The position numbers and the translations under genes are program-made. This document shows positions 17,560 through 24,752 of a stretch of DNA of 54,682 nt, in pieces. The DNA comes from Burkholderiaceae bacterium (lineage in GTDB: Bacteria; Pseudomonadota; Gammaproteobacteria; Burkholderiales; Burkholderiaceae_C): assembly GCA_016790515.1 (NCBI GenBank), contig JAEUOY010000142.1, forward strand, positions 1 through 54,682, in the 5' to 3' direction. The notes beneath the pieces are model-generated. The model worked only from the letters and a program-made list of their open reading frames with translations, made no database searches and was not told the DNA's origin. Positions within the stretch are counted from its first letter, which is position 1. Each line of letters begins with the position of its first letter.

Positions 17560-18479
17560 ACGATCTCGCCGCCGGCGCCAGGGAGCGCAAGCACGCCTTC
17601 GAGATGAACAAGCTCGGCAAGCGCCTGCACCGGCTGACGGGCCAGGCGATCGTCGACTTCAACATGATCGAGGACGGCGACCACGTGATGGTCTGCCTGT
17701 CCGGCGGCAAGGACAGCTACGGCCTGCTCGACATCCTGATGGGCCTGCAGCGGCGTGCGCCGGTGAGCTTCACGCTGGTCGCGGTCAACCTCGACCAGAA
17801 GCAGCCGGGCTTCCCTGCGCATGTGCTGCCCGAGTACCTGAAGGGCCTGGACATCCCGTTCCACATCGAGGACCAGGACACCTACAGCATCGTCAAGAAG
17901 CTGGTGCCCGAAGGCAGGACGATGTGCAGCCTGTGCTCGCGGCTGCGCCGCGGCATCCTCTACCGGGTGGCCGGCGAACTGGGCGCGACCAAGATCGCGC
18001 TGGGCCACCACCGCGACGACATCGTCGTGACGATGCTGATGAACATGTTCTTCGGCAGCCGGCTCAAGGGCATGCCGCCCAAGCTGGTCAGCGACGACGG
18101 CCGCCACACGGTGATCCGCCCGCTGGCCTACGTGGCCGAGAAGGACCTGGCCGCCTGGGCCGAGCACCGCCGCTTCCCGATCATTCCCTGCACGCTGTGC
18201 GGCAGCCAGGACAACCTGCAGCGGGTGCAGGTCAAGAAGATGATCCACGACTGGGAGCGCCAGTACCCCGGCCGCATCGACAACATGGCCAGCGCGATGG
18301 GCAACATCACGCTGTCGCACATGATGGACCGCAAGCTGTTCCCGTTCACGACGATCAGGCCCGGCGGCCGCGCCGACCCGGCCGGCGACAAGGCCTTCGA
18401 CGAGGACGACGAGGGCTGCGCCAGCCCCACCGCGCCCGCCGGGCCCCAGCCGGTGCAGTGGCTGCGCGAGCGCGGCTGA
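17556..18479 (+). CDS. ttcA: tRNA 2-thiocytidine biosynthesis protein TtcA
   Basis: A 307-residue enzyme that thiolates cytidine 32 of certain tRNAs. The PP-loop SGGKDS is at residues 49-54. Two CxxC pairs (C124/C127 in MCSLCSR and C212/C215 in PCTLCGS) are the cysteines that hold the Fe-S cluster and activate sulfur. The [16 protein letters not shown] block is characteristic of TtcA rather than TilS. The start overlaps the folB stop by 4 bp, so translation is likely coupled. The C-terminal tail (about 272-307) is acidic and Pro-rich, and somewhat longer than in enterobacteria. Confidence 0.95.
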   Translation: MNDLAAGARERKHAFEMNKLGKRLHRLTGQAIVDFNMIEDGDHVMVCLSGGKDSYGLLDILMGLQRRAPVSFTLVAVNLDQKQPGFPAHVLPEYLKGLDIPFHIEDQDTYSIVKKLVPEGRTMCSLCSRLRRGILYRVAGELGATKIALGHHRDDIVVTMLMNMFFGSRLKGMPPKLVSDDGRHTVIRPLAYVAEKDLAAWAEHRRFPIIPCTLCGSQDNLQRVQVKKMIHDWERQYPGRIDNMASAMGNITLSHMMDRKLFPFTTIRPGGRADPAGDKAFDEDDEGCASPTAPAGPQPVQWLRERG

Positions 18480-18491
18480 TCCGGTGCCGAG

Positions 18492-18860
18492 TCAGTGCTT
18501 TGCCGCCTTGGCCGCGGCCGGCGCGTCCTCGGCGTCGTCGGCGGCGTCGGCGTCGACCGGCTTCGCGGTCTTGGCGGGCTTCGGCGGCTCGGGCGGGATC
18601 ACCGGCGGCACCGCTTCGAGCTTGTTCTCGAGCATGTACTCGTTCATCTCGCGCCAGCCGGCGTAGACCGCGGCCTTCTCGGCCTTCTTGTTGAGCGTGT
18701 AGCAGTCCTCGATCGCGCGGCCGGCGTGGCGGCAGGCGCCGCCGATCGCCTTGCTGTCGGCTTCGCGGCGGGCGCTGGCGGTGGCCGGCGACTCGATGCC
18801 CAGCTGGTCGCAGCCGGCGAGCGCCAGGCAGGTCAGGAACAGGGCGAAGGGACGGCACAT
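18492..18860 (-). CDS. putative lipoprotein
   Basis: A 122-residue protein with a short lipoprotein signal: MCRPFALFLTCLALAGC, lipobox LAGC with Cys at residue 17. The mature part is helical and charged (RREADSKAIGGACRHAGRAIEDCYTLN and KAEKAAVYAGWREMNEYMLENK), with two further cysteines (C43, C53) that could form a disulfide. A Pro/Ala/Asp-rich tail follows. A start 18 bp upstream is possible, but the signal fits the second Met. It is convergent with ttcA. It resembles uncharacterised Burkholderiales lipoproteins, and no function can be assigned. Confidence 0.72.
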   Translation of the reverse strand: MCRPFALFLTCLALAGCDQLGIESPATASARREADSKAIGGACRHAGRAIEDCYTLNKKAEKAAVYAGWREMNEYMLENKLEAVPPVIPPEPPKPAKTAKPVDADAADDAEDAPAAAKAAKH

Positions 18861-18906
18861 GGACGGCTTATCGGCCACCGCGCCGCCCGACTTGAGCGGG
18901 GTCGCC

Positions 18907-19017
18907 AGGCGCCGCGCGAATCCACCGCGGGCGCGCGTCAGGCGCCGCGCGAATCCTCCGTGGGCGCGCGTCAGGCGCCGCGCGAATCCTCCGTGGGCGC
19001 GCGTCAGGCGCCGCGCG
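18907..19017 (-). repeat. 33-bp tandem repeat spanning the htpX stop codon
   Basis: Three contiguous 33-bp units (18973-19005, 18940-18972, 18907-18939) and a 12-bp partial unit. The first two are identical. The third differs at a few central positions. Each unit contains the last codons of htpX (Arg-Gly-Ala) and the TGA, and because 33 is a multiple of 3 the stops at 19004, 18971 and 18938 are all in the htpX frame; the fourth copy reads TGG. The central unit sequence has GGAGGA. It looks like replication slippage at the gene end. Confidence 0.93.
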
Positions 19018-19852
19018 CCATGGCCATCAGCTTCTCGATCCGCTCCTCGGTCGACGGGTGGGTCGAGAACAGGCCGCGCAAGCCCCCGCCGGACAGCGGG
19101 TTCATGATCATCATCTGCGCGGTCTCGGGGTGGCGTTCGGCCGCCGGCAGCGGGATGCCCTGGGCGTAGCGGTGGATCTTGTCGAGCGCCGACGCCAGCG
19201 CCGCCGGGTCGCCCGAGATTTCGGCACCGCCGCGGTCGGCCTCGAACTCGCGGGCGCGGCTGATCGCCATCTGGATCAGGCTGGCCGCCAGCGGCGCCAG
19301 GATCGCCACCGCGATGCCGGCGATCGGGTTGGCCGGCCGGCCCTCGCTGTCGCGGCCGCCGAACATCATGCCGAAATTGGCCAGCATGCCGATCGCACCG
19401 GCCATCGTCGCGCTGATCGTCGAGATCAGGATGTCGCGGTGCTTCACGTGGGCCAGCTCATGGGCCATCACGCCGCGCAGCTCGCGCGCGCTGAGCACGC
19501 GGATGATGCCGGTGGTGGCGGCCACCGCGGCGTGCTCGGGGTTGCGGCCGGTGGCGAAGGCGTTCGGCGCGTCCTCGTCGATCAGGTAGACCTTGGGGCA
19601 GGGGATGCCGGCCTTCTGCGCCAGTTCGCGCACCATGCCGACGAACTGCGGCGCGGTGCTGTCGTCGACCTCGTGCGCCTTGTACATCTTCAGCACGATC
19701 TTGTCGGAGAACCAGTAGCTGAAGAAATTCATCCCCAGCGCGACGACCAGCGCCAGCATCATGCCCGCCTGCCCGCCCAGCCAGCGGCCGATCAGCATGA
19801 ACAAGGCGGTGATGGCGGCCATCAGGATGGCCGTCTTCATCATGTTGAACAT
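19004..19852 (-). CDS. htpX: membrane zinc metalloprotease HtpX
   Basis: A 282-residue inner-membrane M48B protease for quality control of misfolded membrane proteins. The N-terminus [27 protein letters not shown] gives the first transmembrane helix and a second lies at about 30-50. The zinc site is HELAH (residues 131-135), with the third ligand Glu in [15 protein letters not shown] (about 205-215). [13 protein letters not shown] precedes it. The start at 19852 fits the family. The stop sits in the 33-bp repeat array. It lies 68 bp downstream of fmt; def, fmt and htpX are probably one operon. Confidence 0.94.
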   Translation of the reverse strand: MFNMMKTAILMAAITALFMLIGRWLGGQAGMMLALVVALGMNFFSYWFSDKIVLKMYKAHEVDDSTAPQFVGMVRELAQKAGIPCPKVYLIDEDAPNAFATGRNPEHAAVAATTGIIRVLSARELRGVMAHELAHVKHRDILISTISATMAGAIGMLANFGMMFGGRDSEGRPANPIAGIAVAILAPLAASLIQMAISRAREFEADRGGAEISGDPAALASALDKIHRYAQGIPLPAAERHPETAQMMIMNPLSGGGLRGLFSTHPSTEERIEKLMAMARGA

Positions 19853-19920
19853 GGTTCTCGAATCCTCGGTGTGCGCCGCGACACCGCGGCAGACTTCAGA
19901 TGCGGCCGGAGCCGGCGAGT

Positions 19921-20889
19921 TCAATTGCCGCTCAGCGAGCGGCCGGGCAGGCCGGGCCGGCCCTGCAGGAAGGCCGCCGCGTCGATGCGCCGGCCGCCCG
20001 GGCGCTGCAGCTGCAGCAGGTCGAGCGCGCCGACGCCGCAGGCCACGGTGAAGCGGCCGTCGGCGGCGGCCAGCACCTGGCCCGGTGGCCCGGCGGCGTC
20101 GGGCCGCAGCCGGGCCCGCCACAGCTTGACCACCTCGCCGTCGAGCTGGAAGCTCGCGCCGGGAAACGGGTCGAAGGCGCGCACCCGGCGCTCGATCACC
20201 GCGGCGGGCTGCGTCCAGTCGATCGCCGCCTCGGCCTTGTCGATCTTGCGGGCGTAGGTCACGCCGTCGGCGGGCTGCGCGGTGCGCGGCAGGCCGCGGC
20301 CGCCGTGCCTGCCCGCCAGCCGGGCCAGGCCCTCGACCACCAGCCGGCCGCCCAGCGCGGCCAGGCGGTCGTGCAGCGTCGCGGTGCTGTCGTCGGGGGC
20401 GATGGTCTCGTGCGCCACCAGCAGCATGTCGCCGGTGTCCAGCCCGGCGTCCATCTGCATCAGCGTGATGCCGGTGGCCGGGTCGCCGGCCTCGATCGCG
20501 CGGTGGATCGGCGCGGCGCCGCGCCAGCGCGGCAGCACCGAGGCATGGATGTTCAGGCAGCCGTGCGGCGGCAGATCGAGCACCCACTGCGGCAGGATCA
20601 GGCCGTAGGCCGCCACCACCATCAGCTCGGCCTGCGCCGCCTGCAGCGCGGACTGCGCCGCGCGGGCGTCGTCGGCGTACCTGCCGTCCAGGCGCAGGCT
20701 GCGCGGCTGCGCGACCGCCAGCCCATGGCGCAGCGCCAGCGCCTTCACCGGCGAGGGCTGCAGCTTCAGGCCGCGCCCGGCCGGCCGGTCAGGCTGGGTC
20801 AGCACCAGCGGCACCTCATGGCCGGCGGCCAGCAGCGCGGCCAGCGCGGTGGCGGCGAACTCGGGGGTGCCGGCGAAGACGAGCCGCAT
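19921..20889 (-). CDS. fmt: methionyl-tRNA formyltransferase
   Basis: A 322-residue enzyme that formylates initiator Met-tRNA using 10-formyl-THF. [16 protein letters not shown] is the N-terminal Rossmann start; [24 protein letters not shown] carries the catalytic Asn/His and the SLLPxxRGAAPI loop; the C-terminal OB-like domain begins after about residue 210 ([15 protein letters not shown]). The start is ATG with the def stop 7 bp upstream on the same strand, the usual def-fmt pairing that couples formylation and deformylation. Confidence 0.95.
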   Translation of the reverse strand: MRLVFAGTPEFAATALAALLAAGHEVPLVLTQPDRPAGRGLKLQPSPVKALALRHGLAVAQPRSLRLDGRYADDARAAQSALQAAQAELMVVAAYGLILPQWVLDLPPHGCLNIHASVLPRWRGAAPIHRAIEAGDPATGITLMQMDAGLDTGDMLLVAHETIAPDDSTATLHDRLAALGGRLVVEGLARLAGRHGGRGLPRTAQPADGVTYARKIDKAEAAIDWTQPAAVIERRVRAFDPFPGASFQLDGEVVKLWRARLRPDAAGPPGQVLAAADGRFTVACGVGALDLLQLQRPGGRRIDAAAFLQGRPGLPGRSLSGN

Positions 20890-20896
20890 GCCGGAT

Positions 20897-21412
20897 TCAG
20901 CGCCTGGCGAGTTCGTCGCGGGTCTTCTTGATCATCTTGGTCCTGATGCGGTCGCGCTTGAGCGGGCTCAGGTACTCGACGAAGACCTTGCCGAGCAGGT
21001 GGTCCATCTCGTGCTGCACGCAGCGCGATTCCAGCCCGTCGGCCTCGAACTCGTAGGGCGCGCCGTCACGCCCCAGCGCCCGCACCTTCACCCGCGCCGG
21101 CCGCTCGACCTCGTCGTAGATCGTCGGCACCGACAAACAGCCCTCCTCGGCACGCCTGAGCTCGTCGCTGCGCTCGATGATCTCGGGGTTGATCAGCACC
21201 CGCGGCTGGTCCCGGGTCTCGGAGGTGTCCATCACCAGCAGGCGGACGTGGCGGTCGACCTGGGTCGCGGCCAGCCCGACGCCGTCGGCCGCGTACATCG
21301 TCTCGAGCATGTCGTCGGCGAGCCGGCGCAGTGCGTCGTCGACCTGCGCGACCGGCTTGGCCACGGTGTGCAGGCGGGGGTCGGGGTAACGGAGGATCGT
21401 CAACTGGGCCAT
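20897..21412 (-). CDS. def: peptide deformylase
   Basis: A 171-residue metalloenzyme removing N-formyl from nascent proteins. The three signatures are all present: GVGLAATQ (residues 44-51), EGCLS (90-94, Cys is a metal ligand) and QHEMDHL (133-139, two His ligands and the catalytic Glu). Upstream in-frame Mets exist to 21490, but MAQLTIL at 21412 matches the family start. It is the first gene of the def-fmt-htpX unit, divergent from the LysM gene. A small hairpin lies 23 bp upstream (21435-21454). Confidence 0.95.
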   Translation of the reverse strand: MAQLTILRYPDPRLHTVAKPVAQVDDALRRLADDMLETMYAADGVGLAATQVDRHVRLLVMDTSETRDQPRVLINPEIIERSDELRRAEEGCLSVPTIYDEVERPARVKVRALGRDGAPYEFEADGLESRCVQHEMDHLLGKVFVEYLSPLKRDRIRTKMIKKTRDELARR

Positions 21413-21434
21413 GGGCGACAAGGGCGTCGGCAGC

Positions 21435-21454
21435 GTGCCGGTCCGAACCGGCAC
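21435..21454 (-). other. 8-bp inverted repeat upstream of def
   Basis: GTGCCGGT and ACCGGCAC arms with a 4-base loop, forming a hairpin in the 5' region of def (start at 21412). It has no T-tract, so it is not a simple terminator. It might affect def translation or be a protein site in this divergent promoter region; no further evidence. Confidence 0.4.
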
Positions 21455-21686
21455 CGGATCGACACATGGGGTTACGGTTGTGGATGTCAAGCAACGTCAG
21501 CGGCCGTTGCCGGGCTTGTTCCGGCGATCATCGGCGGTGCATTTCATTGCGATATCAAGGCTTTATCGGCAGAATCTGCGAGGCAGCATGAACATTGTCG
21601 GCGTTTCCGCCGGCCATGCTGCCGGTGCAGCATTCCACGGCACGAAGCCGGCGATTGTGGCACCGGCCCACCCGGAGACCGCCCCC

Positions 21687-22892
21687 ATGAGTTCATGCCC
21701 GCCCCGCCTTGCCCGCTCCGCCCTGCCGGTGCGGACGAGGCGGAGCAGCGTCGGCCATGCCGCGATCGCGCCGTGGCTGCTGGCCAGCGCGCTGCTGCTG
21801 GCCGGGCCGGCGCAGGCGGTCGAACCGGTCACCGCCGGCCAGCGTGCCACCGCCGCGCAGGTGGCGCAGACCGGCGTGCCGCTGTCGGCGCTGGCCGACA
21901 ACGCGCCGGCCGCGCACACGGTGCAGCGCGGCGACACGCTGTGGGCGATCTCCGGGCTGTTCCTCAAGAGCCCCTGGCGCTGGCCCGAACTGTGGGGCAT
22001 GAACCTGCAGGACATCCGCAACCCGCACCTGATCTACCCCGGGCAGGTGCTGCTGCTGGTCAAGGACGGCGACCGTGCCCGGCTGCAACTGGCCGGCGCC
22101 GGCGCCGCGGGCCAGCCGCCGACCAACACCGTGAAGCTGTCGCCGCGGGTGCGCAGCCAGGTGCTGGAAAGCGGGGCGATCGCGGCGGTCCCGATGCAGC
22201 TGATCGCGCCCTTCCTCAACGAAGCGGTGGTGCTGAGCCAGGACCAGCTGGCCGCGGCGCCGCGCATCGTCGCCGCGCCCGAAGGCCGGGTGCTGATCTC
22301 GCGCGGCGAGACCGCCTACGTGCGCGGCGACCTGGGCGGTGCCCGCAGCTTCACGCTGTTCCGCCAGAGCAAGCCGCTGACCGACCCGTCGAACAACGAG
22401 CTGCTGGGCTACGAGGCCAGCTTCATCGGCACCGCCGAGTTCGTGCGCGCCGAAGGCACCAGCGCCGACTCGGGCCTGCCGGTGCCGTCGACCTTCGTGC
22501 TGACCAGCATTCGCATGGAGGCCGGTGTCGGCGACCGGCTGGCGCCGGTGCCCAAGCGCGACTTCGACGCCTTCCTGCCGCATGCGCCCGACAAACCGGT
22601 CGACGGCCGGGTGGTCTCGATCTACGGCGAGGCCTTGAGCGCCGGCCAGAACCAGATCGTCGCGATCAACCGCGGCGCCCGCGACGGCATCGAGCGTGGC
22701 CATGTGCTGGCGCTGTGGAGCGCCGGCGTCCAGCGGGTGGACGACACCGACGGCCAGCGGCAGCCGATCCAGCTGCCCGACGAGCGCACCGGGCTGTTGT
22801 TCGTCTTCAGGGTGTTCGAGCGCGTCTCCTACGGTCTGATCCTGTCGGCCGGCGATCCGATCAGGCCCGGCGACCGCTTCAGCCAGCCCTGA
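21687..22892 (+). CDS. LysM domain protein, secreted
   Basis: About 401 residues from the Met at 21687; in-frame starts at 21588 and 21411 give longer forms, but the chosen one places a Sec signal (LLASALLLAGPAQA, cleavage before VEP) in the usual position. Residues about 70-125 are a LysM domain: HTVQRGDTLWAISGLFLKSPWRWPELW...NPHLIYPGQVLLL, likely binding peptidoglycan. The rest is beta-rich and unassigned (NTVKLSPRVRSQVLESGAI, GRVVSIYGEALSAGQNQIVAINRGARDGIERGHVLALW). Homologues sit upstream of dprA across Burkholderiales. Divergent from def. Confidence 0.82.
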   Translation: MSSCPPRLARSALPVRTRRSSVGHAAIAPWLLASALLLAGPAQAVEPVTAGQRATAAQVAQTGVPLSALADNAPAAHTVQRGDTLWAISGLFLKSPWRWPELWGMNLQDIRNPHLIYPGQVLLLVKDGDRARLQLAGAGAAGQPPTNTVKLSPRVRSQVLESGAIAAVPMQLIAPFLNEAVVLSQDQLAAAPRIVAAPEGRVLISRGETAYVRGDLGGARSFTLFRQSKPLTDPSNNELLGYEASFIGTAEFVRAEGTSADSGLPVPSTFVLTSIRMEAGVGDRLAPVPKRDFDAFLPHAPDKPVDGRVVSIYGEALSAGQNQIVAINRGARDGIERGHVLALWSAGVQRVDDTDGQRQPIQLPDERTGLLFVFRVFERVSYGLILSAGDPIRPGDRFSQP

Positions 22893-22914
22893 GCCGGCCG
22901 GCCGCGCCGTCGCG

Positions 22915-24051
22915 ATGCCGGCCAGCGCCGCCCCGACGCCGCCGGCAACGCCGCTCGATGCCGACGAGCTGGGCGCCTGGCTGCAGCTGCTGCACAGCCC
23001 GGGCGTCGGCCGCCCGACAGCCCGGCGCCTGCTGGCGCGCTTCGGCAGCCCGCAGGGCGTGATCGCAGCGCCGGTCGATGCGCTGCGCGAGGCGGTCGAC
23101 GAACCCACCGCCGCCGCGCTGACCCGGCCGCCCGACGGCCATGCCCGGCGCCTCGCCGACACGCTGGCCTGGCTGGACGGCGGCCCCGACCGTCGCGTGA
23201 TGGTGCTGGGCGATGCCGACTACCCGGAGCCGCTGCTGAACTCGGCCGACCCGCCGCTGCTGCTGTACCTGCATGGCCGCAGCACGCTGCTGCAGCGGCC
23301 GATGCTGGCGATCGTCGGCAGCCGCCGGCCGAGCGCGCAGGGGCGCGACAACGCCCGCCGTTTCGCCCAGGCGCTGGCGGCGCAGGGCTGGGCGATCACC
23401 TCCGGCCTGGCCGCGGGCATCGACGGCGCGGCGCACGAAGGTGCGCTGGCCGCGCTCGGCGACACCGTCGCGGTGGTCGGCACCGGCATCGACCGCGTCT
23501 ACCCGGCCGGCCACCAGGCGCTGGCCCGGCGCATCGCCGCAGCGGGACTGATCGTCAGCGAGCTGTCGCTGGGCACGCCGCCGCTGGCGGCGAACTTCCC
23601 GCAGCGCAACCGCATCATCGCCGGACTGAGCCGGGGCACGCTGGTGGTCGAGGCGGCGCTGCGCTCGGGCTCGCTGATCACCGCCCGGCTGGCGGCCGAG
23701 GCCGGCCGCGAAGTGATGGCGATCCCCGGCTCGATCCTGTCGCCGCAGTCGGCCGGCTGCCATGCGCTGATCCGCCAGGGCGCGGCGCTGGTCGAATCGC
23801 CCGAGCAGGTGCTGGAGGAACTGGGCATCACCGCCCCGGCCACGGCGCCGGCCGCGGCCGCGCCGCCATCCGCCGCCGCCGAGGATGCCGTGCTGCAGGC
23901 GCTGGGCCACGACCCCTTGACACTCGACGCGCTGATCGACCGCTGCGGCTGGACTGCGCCGGCGCTGTCGGCACATCTGCTGACACTGGAACTCGACGGC
24001 CTGGTCGCCCGCCTGCCGGGAGGCTTGTACCAGCGTCGGCAGGCAAGCTGA
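22915..24051 (+). CDS. dprA: DNA-processing protein DprA
   Basis: A 378-residue DprA/Smf, the RecA loader on incoming single-stranded DNA in transformation. The short SAM-like N-terminal region is residues 15-75; the Rossmann core includes AIVGSRRPSAQGRDNARRFA, ITSGLAAGIDGAAHEGAL, TVAVVGTGIDRVYPAGH, FPQRNRIIAGLSRGTLVVEA and MAIPGSI. A C-terminal winged-helix (about 315-375) ends VARLPGGLYQR. It starts 22 bp after the LysM gene and is followed by smg, the usual gene order. In many relatives topA comes next; here it does not. Confidence 0.94.
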   Translation: MPASAAPTPPATPLDADELGAWLQLLHSPGVGRPTARRLLARFGSPQGVIAAPVDALREAVDEPTAAALTRPPDGHARRLADTLAWLDGGPDRRVMVLGDADYPEPLLNSADPPLLLYLHGRSTLLQRPMLAIVGSRRPSAQGRDNARRFAQALAAQGWAITSGLAAGIDGAAHEGALAALGDTVAVVGTGIDRVYPAGHQALARRIAAAGLIVSELSLGTPPLAANFPQRNRIIAGLSRGTLVVEAALRSGSLITARLAAEAGREVMAIPGSILSPQSAGCHALIRQGAALVESPEQVLEELGITAPATAPAAAAPPSAAAEDAVLQALGHDPLTLDALIDRCGWTAPALSAHLLTLELDGLVARLPGGLYQRRQAS

Positions 24052-24150
24052 TCGATGCACCGAAAGTGGGCGCCCGCTCGCAGCACCGGTCGATCATCCA
24101 CACTGAAATCCGGCCCGTATTCGATGGCCCGCCTGCGGTAAACCCTGGGG

Positions 24151-24156
24151 TATAGT
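24151..24156 (+). promoter_or_regulatory. -10 box just upstream of smg
   Basis: TATAGT with only GGTTTC between it and ATG at 24163 and no Shine-Dalgarno. This spacing predicts a transcript starting at or next to the ATG (leaderless). The -35 is not recognisable. The box is in the gap between dprA and smg, so smg may have its own promoter. Confidence 0.55.
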
Positions 24157-24162
24157 GGTTTC

Positions 24163-24615
24163 ATGTTCGAGGTCCTGGTCTATCTTTACGAGAATTACTG
24201 GCGTCCCGACGCCTGCCCCGACCACGACCAGCTGACGCGCAAGCTTTCGGCCGTCGGCTTCGAGAGCGACGAGATCCGCGAGGCGCTGGTCTGGCTCGAT
24301 GGCCTGGCCGAGACTGCGCAGGCCTATGCCGCCGACCAGTCGCCCGACAGCCTGCGGGTCTACTCGGCAGCCGAGACCGAGCGCCTGGGCGAGGATTCGA
24401 TCGGCTTCGTCAGCTTCCTCGAATCGGCCGGCGTGCTGCCGCCGGCGATGCGCGAGATGGTGATCGACCGCGCCAGCGCGGTCGGCGAAAGCCCGCTGGC
24501 GCTGGAGGACCTGAAGGTCATCGTGCTGATGGTCTTCTGGAGCCTGGGCGAGGAGCCCGATGCGCTGATCCTCGACGAGCTGTTCGTCGCCCCCGAGGAA
24601 CGCCTGATCCACTGA
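24163..24615 (+). CDS. smg: Smg family protein (DUF494)
   Basis: A 150-residue helical acidic protein beginning MFEVLVYLYENYW, the DUF494/Smg signature, with IREALVWLDGLAE, ILDELFVAPEERLIH at the end. Smg proteins sit next to dprA in proteobacteria, but their role is unknown; an accessory role in DNA processing is guessed from position. There is a possible leaderless start (see the -10 at 24151). Confidence 0.88.
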   Translation: MFEVLVYLYENYWRPDACPDHDQLTRKLSAVGFESDEIREALVWLDGLAETAQAYAADQSPDSLRVYSAAETERLGEDSIGFVSFLESAGVLPPAMREMVIDRASAVGESPLALEDLKVIVLMVFWSLGEEPDALILDELFVAPEERLIH

Positions 24616-24683
24616 CACTGCCATCGGCCGAACGGTGGCCGAGATCCCGTCGCGAGCGGGCCGGGCTTGCGGCGAGGAGCGCA

Positions 24684-24701
24684 ACCGTACCCCCGTACGG
24701 T
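24684..24701. other. 7-bp inverted repeat in the smg/DUF1631 gap
   Basis: ACCGTAC / GTACGGT arms, 4-base CCCC loop, in the 137-bp gap between convergent genes, flanked by an outer GCGAGGAGCGC ... GAGCACCGC pair that gives an imperfect longer dyad. There is no T-tract. It may be a bidirectional transcript end or a structured element; nothing else in the gap is recognisable. Confidence 0.45.
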
Positions 24702-24752
24702 GAGCACCGCAGGCGCATGATCGGGGCGCGCAGCAGGGAGATCGGCCGCCGT

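Noticed and set aside
18907-19017. 33-bp repeats considered as a CRISPR array
   Set aside because: Units are directly adjacent with no spacers and overlap htpX; no cas genes nearby.
21411-21686. Long N-terminal extension of the LysM protein from 21411 or 21588
   Set aside because: The extension has no family resemblance and would bury the signal peptide; the Met at 21687 gives a normal Sec signal.
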